Positions 1-5,758 of a stretch of DNA of 10,114 bases are shown here, in pieces. Below the pieces are notes generated by a model. That model was not told where the DNA came from. It saw only the letters and a list, made by a program, of their open reading frames with translations, and made no database searches. A program made the translations under genes and the position numbers. Source of the DNA: Deltaproteobacteria bacterium (GTDB lineage Bacteria; Desulfobacterota; Desulfovibrionia; Desulfovibrionales; Desulfovibrionaceae); the NCBI GenBank assembly GCA_025350085.1, contig JANXYI010000159.1, positions 1 through 10,114 on the forward strand, in the 5' to 3' direction. How positions within the stretch are numbered: the first letter of the stretch is position 1; every line of letters starts with the position of its first letter.

Positions 1-52
1 AAGGTAATTTCAGGACGCATGGACTAAAAACCAGAAAGGGCCTATGACCAGT

Positions 53-68
53 CTGCGGTGCACCGCAG
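53..68. repeat. Perfect 16-bp palindrome (operator or hairpin)
   Basis: CTGCGGTGCACCGCAG is identical to its own reverse complement. As RNA it would form a 6-bp GC-rich stem with a TGCA loop. As DNA it has the dyad symmetry of a dimeric regulator site. It is followed by TTCTTC, a poor T-tract, so it could also be a weak terminator of something to the left. It lies 55 bp before the slipin start. Confidence 0.5.
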
Positions 69-75
69 TTCTTCG

Positions 76-91
76 GGCAGGTGTGCTTGCC
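76..91 (+). repeat. Short hairpin in the slipin leader
   Basis: GGCAGG, loop TGTG, CTTGCC form a 6-bp stem with one G-U pair in RNA. It lies between the 53-68 palindrome and the ribosome binding site, 32 bp before the start codon. It is short and could be chance in GC-rich DNA. Confidence 0.3.
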
Positions 92-113
92 GCCCAAACA
101 ACACCCAGCAATC

Positions 114-119
114 GGAGGT
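114..119 (+). promoter_or_regulatory. Ribosome binding site of the slipin
   Basis: GGAGGT lies 4 bases before the ATG at 124. It selects this ATG over the in-frame upstream ATG at 58, which has no comparable site. The longer form would also add a Cys/Arg-rich N-terminus unlike slipins. Confidence 0.75.
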
Positions 120-123
120 CATC

Positions 124-909
124 ATGTTCGCGGACATCACCGGGGCCGGTCTGCTCCTGCTTTTTCTCTTCACGGCCCTGTTCTTCTCGCAGGCGGTGCG
201 CATCTTCAGGGAATACGAGCGCGGCGTCGTGTTCACCCTGGGCCGCTTCTCCAAGGTCAAGGGCCCGGGGCTGGTCATCCTCATCCCCGGAATCCAGAAG
301 GCGGTGCGGGTGGATCTGCGCACCGTGGTGCTCGAGGTGCCGACCCAGGACGTGATCTCGCGCGACAATGTCTCGGTGAGCGTCAGCGCGGTGGTCTATT
401 TCCGGGTTGTGGACCCGGAAAAGGCGATCATCCAGGTCATGGACTTCCTCAACGCCACCAGCCAGCTGGCCCAGACCATGCTGCGCTCGGTGCTCGGCAA
501 GCACCAGCTGGACGACATGCTGGCCGAGCGCGAGAAGCTCAACATGGACATCCAGCATGCCCTGGACGTGCAGACCGACTCCTGGGGCATCAAGGTCTCC
601 AATGTCGAGATCAAGCAGGTGGACCTGACGGAATCCATGATCCGGGCCATCGCCCGGCAGGCCGAGGCTGAACGCGAGCGGCGCGCCAAGGTCATCCACG
701 CGGAAGGGGAGCTGCAGGCCTCGGAGAAGCTTTACCAGGCGGCCAAGATCCTGGCCCAGGAACCCCAGGCCATCCTGCTCCGCTACCTGGAGACGCTTAC
801 GGTCATCGGCGCGGACAAGAACACCACGGTGGTGTTCCCGCTGCCCATGGACCTAGTGACGCCGTTCCTGGCCAAGGTGGCCGCACTGGGCGGGAAGACC
901 CCGGCCTAG
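124..909 (+). CDS. Slipin / stomatin-like SPFH (band 7) membrane protein
   Basis: This 261-aa protein is close to the usual length of bacterial slipins. Residues about 8-25 form a hydrophobic membrane-inserting segment ([12 protein letters not shown]). The SPFH/band 7 domain follows at about 26-190, starting with the typical [13 protein letters not shown] and containing a GPGL turn and the [14 protein letters not shown] strand. A charged helix rich in Ala/Glu/Arg (about 178-212, [17 protein letters not shown]) and the slipin ending [11 protein letters not shown] come next. Family knowledge: slipins oligomerise on the inner membrane and organise membrane microdomains, often beside an NfeD-type protein or membrane protease. 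No nfeD is visible here, though the left edge is only 123 bp away. The gene converges on the chemosensory operon and ends in its own terminator, so it is probably an independent unit. The family call is firm; the cellular role is not deducible from sequence. Confidence 0.95.
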   Translation: MFADITGAGLLLLFLFTALFFSQAVRIFREYERGVVFTLGRFSKVKGPGLVILIPGIQKAVRVDLRTVVLEVPTQDVISRDNVSVSVSAVVYFRVVDPEKAIIQVMDFLNATSQLAQTMLRSVLGKHQLDDMLAEREKLNMDIQHALDVQTDSWGIKVSNVEIKQVDLTESMIRAIARQAEAERERRAKVIHAEGELQASEKLYQAAKILAQEPQAILLRYLETLTVIGADKNTTVVFPLPMDLVTPFLAKVAALGGKTPA

Positions 910-915
910 GCCCTT

Positions 916-937
916 CCGGGCGGAGCGCCCGGCTTTT
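916..937 (+). terminator. Intrinsic terminator of the slipin gene
   Basis: A 7-bp stem pairs CCGGGCG (916-922) with CGCCCGG (926-932) around a GAG loop and is followed at once by CTTTT. It begins 7 bp after the slipin stop. On the minus strand the same stem is followed by AAGGGC with no T-run, so it is unlikely to terminate the opposing operon efficiently. Confidence 0.8.
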
Positions 938-957
938 GCCCGTGCTGCGGGGCTTTG

Positions 958-3021
958 CTAGCTGGTCTCGGCCCGGCCGAGGAGCCGGGCCAGCTTGCTC
1001 GACAGCTTGGACGTGGACACCGGCTTCAGGATGTAGTCGGACACCCCGGCCAGGATCGCCTGCTTCACGGAGGCCTTGTCGGATTCGCTGGAGACCATCA
1101 GGAAGGGCAGCTTGCCGAGCCTGCTGTCCGCGCGCACGGCCTTGAGCAGTTCCAGCCCGTCCATGACCGGCATGTGCCAGTCCGAAATGATGATGTTGAC
1201 CGGCTGGGCCGCCAGGACGCACAGGGCCTCCTGGCCGTTGGCCGCCTCGGCGACGCTGTTGCAGCCGAGCGCCTCAAGCATCCCGGCCACAATGGCCCGG
1301 ATGGGGGCGGCGTCATCGACCACCAGCACACTGACCCCGCTCAAGTTGGTCTGGGGCAGCTTGTAGCCGTCGGCGATGACGCGGTTGCGGCCCTCCTTCT
1401 TGGCCGTGTACAGCGCGCTGTCCGCCGCGGCGCAGAGCGCCTCCACGTCCTTGCGCGCGTCGAACTGGGCCACGCCGCAGCTGAAGGACGCGTTGAAATA
1501 GGTGTCGCCCACGGGAAAGCGGATGGCGGCAAAGCATTCCCGCAGCCGGTCGAGCAGAAAGGCCGCCTGGGAGATGGAGGAGCCCGGCAGGATGACGGCG
1601 AATTCCTCCCCGCCATAGCGCCCGATCACGTCGGACTTGCGCAGCCGCTGCTTGAGCAGGCTGGCCAGGGCCACGAGCACCTGGTCGCCCACGGGGTGGC
1701 CGTAGGTGTCGTTGATGCTCTTGAAGTGGTCCATGTCGAGCATGGCGAAGCAGGCGTCTTCCTTGTTGCGCAGGGCGAGCCCCATGGTCGTCTGCAGGAT
1801 TTCCTTGGTGGTGCTGTGGTTGTAGAGCCCGGTCATGCCGTCCCTGGTCATCATGGAGCGGATGAGCTTCATCCTCCCTGCGCGGGCGGTGACGGCGGAG
1901 ATCAGGTGCTCGGGCTTGATGGGCTTGACCAGGAACTCGTCCCCGCCCATGCGCCGCGCCACGGACTGCACGCCCGCGTCGGTCTCGCTGGAGAGAAAGA
2001 CGATGGGGATGCTCAAGTAGGCATCGATCTGGCGGATCACCTTGGCCAGCTCAATGCCGTTGCAGCCGGGCATGTGCATGTCCATGAGGATCAGGTCCGG
2101 CTTGAGGTCGAAGAGCAGGGGAAAGGTCCGCAGGGGATCGTTGAGCGTCCTGGTCTCCATCCCGGCCCCCTGGAGGATGGTGGCGAACATCTCCGACATG
2201 TGCGGGTCGTCGTCGATGATCAGGATCCGGTAGGGCTCGGGCTCCTCGGCAGAGGTCAGGCCATGCAGGGTGGTGCAGAGCTCGATCAAGTCCGGAGGCT
2301 TGACGAAATAGGCGCTGGACCCGGCCCGCACCGCTGCCAGGCGGGTCGGCAGGTCGCTTTTTTGGGAGATGAAGACCACGGGGATTGGCGGCACCTGCGC
2401 CGCCAGGATCTCCAGGATGACCTCCGCCCCGCCGGTCTGGCGCTCGGGATGGACCATATCCATGACGATGACGTCGGGCCTGGTCTCAAGCACGGCGTCG
2501 CGGAAGGCGTCCAGCTGCTGGAAGCCGACCACCTTGAAGCCGAAACAGCCGATCTGGGTGGTCAGGTTCATGCACTGGAAGGGGTCGTCCTCGCAGAGAT
2601 AGACCAGCTTCTGTTCGGCCTCCCGGTGCGTCTCGGCGGCTGCGGAAACCTCCAGCGTCTGGGGCGGCGCCTCTGGTGCGGCCTCCAGGCCCGCGACCTC
2701 GCGCTCCATCCGGGCCAGGGCGTCCTCCAGCTTTGCGCGCCAGGCGGCGTCCAGGGCGGCTTCACCCTTCATGAGCTGCTTGGCCAGCTGTTCGCCGTCC
2801 GCGGCCGCGGCGCTGAGCGGCTTCAGGCCGAAGGAGGCGCAGGTCCCCTTCAGGGTATGCAGCTGGCGGTGCAGTTCCTCCATGTCCTTGGGCTCCGGGG
2901 CGGCCGGATCAAGGGCGGCCAGGACCTTCCGGGTCAGCTCCAGCTGGGCCGGAAGCTGCCGGATGTAGTCGGCCCGGAGCTTCTTCAGCTTGTCCGCAGC
3001 AGCGGTGGCGGGGGTGCTCAT
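958..3021 (-). CDS. HPt-REC-REC-GGDEF-REC hybrid diguanylate cyclase
   Basis: This 687-aa cytoplasmic signalling protein has five domains. An N-terminal HPt (about 10-115) has phospho-His55 in LHRQLHTLKGT. REC1 (about 138-255) has acidic E144/D145, acceptor D188, S219 and K241. REC2 (264-380) has D270-D272, acceptor D314, S344/S345 and K366. The GGDEF domain (about 385-553) has LDMDHFKSINDTYGH with metal/substrate residues D429, N437 and D446, a catalytic GGEEF at 470-474, and an RxxD inhibitory site (R461-D464) five residues upstream. REC3 (about 563-685) has D569/D570, acceptor D614 in SDWHMP, S644, Y663 and K666. It should make c-di-GMP from two GTP with product inhibition. REC-REC-GGDEF recalls PleD, while REC3 resembles CheY. 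Its start overlaps the stop of the preceding receiver gene (ATGA), with AAGGAGG 4 bases upstream. It is the last gene of the operon and the probable output. Confidence 0.93.
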   Translation of the reverse strand: MSTPATAAADKLKKLRADYIRQLPAQLELTRKVLAALDPAAPEPKDMEELHRQLHTLKGTCASFGLKPLSAAAADGEQLAKQLMKGEAALDAAWRAKLEDALARMEREVAGLEAAPEAPPQTLEVSAAAETHREAEQKLVYLCEDDPFQCMNLTTQIGCFGFKVVGFQQLDAFRDAVLETRPDVIVMDMVHPERQTGGAEVILEILAAQVPPIPVVFISQKSDLPTRLAAVRAGSSAYFVKPPDLIELCTTLHGLTSAEEPEPYRILIIDDDPHMSEMFATILQGAGMETRTLNDPLRTFPLLFDLKPDLILMDMHMPGCNGIELAKVIRQIDAYLSIPIVFLSSETDAGVQSVARRMGGDEFLVKPIKPEHLISAVTARAGRMKLIRSMMTRDGMTGLYNHSTTKEILQTTMGLALRNKEDACFAMLDMDHFKSINDTYGHPVGDQVLVALASLLKQRLRKSDVIGRYGGEEFAVILPGSSISQAAFLLDRLRECFAAIRFPVGDTYFNASFSCGVAQFDARKDVEALCAAADSALYTAKKEGRNRVIADGYKLPQTNLSGVSVLVVDDAAPIRAIVAGMLEALGCNSVAEAANGQEALCVLAAQPVNIIISDWHMPVMDGLELLKAVRADSRLGKLPFLMVSSESDKASVKQAILAGVSDYILKPVSTSKLSSKLARLLGRAETS

Positions 3022-3410
3022 GCGCCCTCCTTGCCGGAGAGCCTGGCCAGCAGGGCGCCAACCAGTTCCGGCAGCAGGGTCTGGAAGCTCTCGTCCTTGG
3101 CCAGCACGGCGTCGATCTCCGGGTGGTCCTGGCGCAGCGTGTCCGCGTCCTGCCCGGTCAAAAGGACAAAGGGCAGGGAAGAGCCCTGCTGGCGCAGCTC
3201 CGCGAAGAGCTGGACCCCGTCGATGAAGGGCATGTTCATGTCCGAGACAACGATGCGGATCAGCGGATCAGCCGCGATCTTTTCCAGGGCGTCCAGGCCG
3301 CCTTCGGCCAGCAGGATCTCGTAGCCGGAGGCCTCGAGGACCAGGCCCGTGAGCTGCGCCGTGAAGAGATCGTCGTCCACAACCAGGATTCGCGCCGGTG
3401 CGTCAGTCAT
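3018..3410 (-). CDS. Single-domain response regulator (lone receiver)
   Basis: This 130-aa protein is one receiver domain and nothing else. It has the acidic cluster D12-D14 (ILVVDDD), acceptor D57 in VVSDMNMP, switch T85 (VLLTGQ) and K105. The usual Pro after the conserved Lys is Asp (LAKDES). It would be phosphorylated by CheA and either compete for phosphate, act on a target, or hand phosphate on to an HPt. Its stop overlaps the start of the HPt-GGDEF gene by 4 bp, implying translational coupling and a shared role. AAAGGAG sits 7 bases before its ATG. It is separated from cheA by 79 bp containing a strong hairpin, so its level may differ from that of cheA. It is not clearly CheY by its own signature: it has SDMNMP rather than the SDWNMP seen in CheY. 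Confidence 0.9.
   Translation of the reverse strand: MTDAPARILVVDDDLFTAQLTGLVLEASGYEILLAEGGLDALEKIAADPLIRIVVSDMNMPFIDGVQLFAELRQQGSSLPFVLLTGQDADTLRQDHPEIDAVLAKDESFQTLLPELVGALLARLSGKEGA
3026..3032 (-). promoter_or_regulatory. Ribosome binding site of the HPt-GGDEF gene
   Basis: AAGGAGG (minus strand) lies inside the 3' end of the lone-receiver gene, 4 bases before the ATG that overlaps the receiver's stop as ATGA. It fixes the start at 3021. Confidence 0.75.
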
Positions 3411-3417
3411 CTGGAAG

Positions 3418-3424
3418 CTCCTTT
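3418..3424 (-). promoter_or_regulatory. Ribosome binding site of the lone receiver
   Basis: AAAGGAG on the minus strand lies 7 bases before the ATG at 3410, supporting this start. Confidence 0.7.
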
Positions 3425-3442
3425 GTCCTGTCGACCGCAGCC

Positions 3443-3487
3443 CCGGGGGGGCAGGGCGGCGGTCCCCCGGCCTGAGTTCAGGCCGGG
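3443..3487 (-). promoter_or_regulatory. Intercistronic hairpin(s) between cheA and the lone receiver
   Basis: The minus strand carries a perfect 10-bp inverted repeat at 3466-3487 (CCCGGCCTGA, 2-base centre, TCAGGCCGGG) beginning 2 bases after the cheA stop. There is no following T-run, so it is not a classical terminator. A second possible 7-bp stem pairs 3464-3470 with 3443-3449. It shares bases with the first, so the two cannot form together. Possible roles are 3' protection of the upstream message, partial termination, or processing. Pairing is seen directly; function is inference. Confidence 0.55.
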
Positions 3488-3489
3488 CC

Positions 3490-5739
3490 TCAGCCGATCA
3501 GGCTCTTGACCGTGTCCAGAAGATTGGACTGGTCAAAGGCCCGCTTGACGATATAGGCGTCGGCCCCGGCCAGGATGCCGCGCTTCTTGTCCTCGTCCTT
3601 CTCGCGCGAGGTCACGATGATCACCGGCACCGTGCGGTAGCGCGGATCGGCGCGCAGGGCCTCGGTGAGCGAGAAGCCGTCCATGCGGGGCATCTCCACG
3701 TCGGTGATCACGAGGTCGAAGAGCGTGTCCCGGGTCTTGTCCAGGGCCTCCTGGCCATCCTCGGCGGTTTCCACGGTGTAGCCGTAGGCCTCCAGGATGC
3801 TCCGCTCGATTTCCCTGGTGTTGCCGGAGTCGTCCACCACCAGGATGGTCGCCCCGCGCTCCTCGTCCTTGCCCGCGGTCCTGCGCCCGGCCTCGGACAG
3901 CCCGTGGGCCTGCTTGATCAGCTCGGGCACGTTGAGGACGTTGATGATGCTGTTCCCGGAGCCGATGGTGCCGCCGGTGACCAGCCGCAGGGTCTTCATG
4001 TGCGCGGGCAGCGGCTTGACCACCATCTCCTCGCGCCCGAGGATCTCGTCCACCAGCAGGCCGAGCTTCTCCTGTCCGTCCCGGACGATGACCACCAGCG
4101 CGTCTCCCGCGGAGGCGGCCCCTTCGCCGGGGAGCTTCAGGATGGCGGCCAGGTCCTCCACGGGGACGATCTGCTCCCGCAGCCGGATGGCCCGCTTGTC
4201 GAGGATCTCGATGATCTCCCCGCGCGGGGTGGCCAGCATCTCGACGATGGAGGTGGCCGGCAGGGCGCTGGTCTGGCCGTTTGCAGACACCAGGAACAGG
4301 GGGAAGACCGCCAGGTTGAGGGGCAGGCGCAAGAAGAAGGAGCTGCCCTGGCCCTCCCTGGTCTCGATGATGATGGTGCCCTTGAGTTCCTCGACGATGT
4401 TCCTGCGCACCACGTCCATGCCCACGCCCCGGCCCGAGAGGTCGGTGATGACCGGGCTGGTGCTGAAGCCCGGCAGAAAGATCAGGTTATTGATCTCGGC
4501 GCGGGACATGCGCGCCAGGGTCTCCGCGCTGAAAAGCCGCCGGGCCAGGGCCTTCTCCCGGATCTTGTCCGCCGAGAGCCCCCGGCCGTCGTCGCTTAGG
4601 GAGATGGTCACGCAGCCGCCGTCGTAGAAGGCCGAGAGGGTGATGTTGCCCCTGGGCGGCTTGCCCGCGGCACGGCGCTCCTCCGGGCTCTCCAGCCCGT
4701 GGTCCAGGGCATTGCGGATCATGTGCATGAGCGAGTCGCCGATGCGCTCGGTGATCTTGCGGTCCAGTTCCGTCTCCTCGCCCTGGACCACGAAGTCGAT
4801 GTCCTTGCCGAACTCCTGGGCCAGGTCCCGGACAGTGCGGCGCAGGGGCGCGAACAGGGTGGACAGCGGCAGCATGCGCAGCTTGAGCGAGGTCTCCTGA
4901 AGTTCGCCGATCAGGTGTTCCTGGAGCAGCACGGCATCGGTGACGTTGCGCAAGGCCTGGCGCAGGGAGGGCTGCTGCCTGGCGCCAGCGTCGGCTGTGC
5001 GCTTGCGCCCGCCCGCGGCAGTCCCACCCTGGTCCGGCCCCTGGTCCGACCCGGCGTCCAGCCGTTTGGCCGCAGTGGCCAGCTGCCGCTCCGTGGCCAC
5101 GGCGATGTCCTTCAGCCGCCGGACATCCTTGCGGAAGCGGCCATGCTCGGAGATGATCTCGCTCATCAGCTTGATCAGGTCGTCCAGCTTGCCCGCATGG
5201 ACGCGCAGATATTCCTGGCGCGGCGCACGGCCCGCCACCGGCTCGGCCTTGTGCTCCTCCCCGCCTGCGTCCGCCGGGGTCTCGGCAGCCGCGGGCTGCT
5301 CCGGGCACGCCGGGGGCTCAGGCGCCGGGGCAGCCTGGACAGCAGCCTGGGGCTGGGCTGCGCCAGCGGCTTGCGCCAGCTGCGCGCGCAGTTCCTCCGG
5401 CGCAGCGGGCTGTTCCCCGGCGCTCACCCTGTCCAGCATGGCCACCAGGCCGTCCACGCCCTGGAACAGGAGCGCGGACAGCTCGCGGGTGAAGGCGATC
5501 CGGTTGCTGCGCGCCGCGTCGAGCACGTCCTCCAGGCCGTGGGCCAGCTCGCTGATGCCGAGCACCTTCAGCATCCGGGCCGAGCCCTTGATGGTGTGCG
5601 CCGAACGGAACAGCGCGTTGACGGTCTCGGCGTCTCCGGGGCTGCTGTCCAGCGCGAGCAGGCCGTCGGTGATCTTGGCGCAGTGTTCCCGCGCCTCGAC
5701 CACGAACCGGTCGATGAATTTGGAGGAGTCAAACGCCAT
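3490..5739 (-). CDS. cheA: Hybrid chemotaxis histidine kinase CheA with C-terminal receiver
   Basis: This 749-aa hybrid CheA begins with P1, phospho-His48 in FRSAHTIKGSARML. An Ala/Pro/Gln-rich linker (about 108-175) stands where a P2 CheY/CheB-docking domain would be, and no P2 is recognisable. P3 dimerisation helices follow (about 178-290, interrupted by a Gly/Gln-rich low-complexity stretch at 229-256). The P4 ATPase (about 291-472) has the N box HMIRNALDHGLE with N343, G1 DDGRGL (383-388) and G2 GRGVGMDVV (436-444). A CheW-like P5 spans about 475-612. The C-terminal receiver (about 630-749) has D636/D637, acceptor D680, T710 and K732. All catalytic motifs look intact. Start choice: the frame is open to 5796, but the ATG at 5739 begins a standard P1 (MAFDSSKFIDRFVVEA), lies 17 bp after the cheR stop and has AAGGGAG upstream. 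CheA-REC hybrids are typical of Wsp- and Frz-like systems. Confidence 0.95.
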   Translation of the reverse strand: MAFDSSKFIDRFVVEAREHCAKITDGLLALDSSPGDAETVNALFRSAHTIKGSARMLKVLGISELAHGLEDVLDAARSNRIAFTRELSALLFQGVDGLVAMLDRVSAGEQPAAPEELRAQLAQAAGAAQPQAAVQAAPAPEPPACPEQPAAAETPADAGGEEHKAEPVAGRAPRQEYLRVHAGKLDDLIKLMSEIISEHGRFRKDVRRLKDIAVATERQLATAAKRLDAGSDQGPDQGGTAAGGRKRTADAGARQQPSLRQALRNVTDAVLLQEHLIGELQETSLKLRMLPLSTLFAPLRRTVRDLAQEFGKDIDFVVQGEETELDRKITERIGDSLMHMIRNALDHGLESPEERRAAGKPPRGNITLSAFYDGGCVTISLSDDGRGLSADKIREKALARRLFSAETLARMSRAEINNLIFLPGFSTSPVITDLSGRGVGMDVVRRNIVEELKGTIIIETREGQGSSFFLRLPLNLAVFPLFLVSANGQTSALPATSIVEMLATPRGEIIEILDKRAIRLREQIVPVEDLAAILKLPGEGAASAGDALVVIVRDGQEKLGLLVDEILGREEMVVKPLPAHMKTLRLVTGGTIGSGNSIINVLNVPELIKQAHGLSEAGRRTAGKDEERGATILVVDDSGNTREIERSILEAYGYTVETAEDGQEALDKTRDTLFDLVITDVEMPRMDGFSLTEALRADPRYRTVPVIIVTSREKDEDKKRGILAGADAYIVKRAFDQSNLLDTVKSLIG

Positions 5740-5751
5740 GGCGTATCCGTG

Positions 5752-5758
5752 CTCCCTT
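5752..5758 (-). promoter_or_regulatory. Ribosome binding site of cheA overlapping the cheR stop
   Basis: AAGGGAG on the minus strand shares bases with the TAA stop of cheR (TAAGGGAG) and lies 12 bases before the ATG at 5739. The spacing is longish but this is the best site, and it argues against the in-frame ATG at 5796 inside cheR. Confidence 0.55.

Larger units (their letters stand above)
1..123 (+). other. Non-coding leader upstream of the slipin gene
   Basis: No convincing gene is seen here. It is visibly richer in A/T than the rest of the window in its first 50 bases. Reading from base 1, the frame ends at the TAA at 25-27 after eight codons (K V I S G R M D), so the last codons of an upstream rightward gene are possible but cannot be supported. 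The stretch holds a 16-bp palindrome (53-68), a second hairpin (76-91) and the ribosome binding site of the slipin. I could not pick out a convincing -35/-10 pair. Confidence 0.5.

Noticed and set aside
1..57. 3' end of an upstream gene such as nfeD
   Set aside because: Only eight codons precede a TAA at 25-27 and they match nothing recognisable. Other frames also close soon.
910..957. Bidirectional terminator between slipin and cyclase genes
   Set aside because: The stem is shared, but on the minus strand it is followed by AAGGGC without T's. Only the plus-strand direction has CTTTT.
955..3324. 789-codon open frame on the plus strand opposite the cyclase and lone receiver
   Set aside because: It mirrors genes with clear domains on the other strand. 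Its translation is rich in His, Gly, Gln and Asp typical of antisense GC-rich frames and shows no known motif.
3349..4599. Long plus-strand frame opposite the CheA C-terminus
   Set aside because: It runs antisense to the CheA receiver and P5/P4 motifs and has no recognisable protein features.
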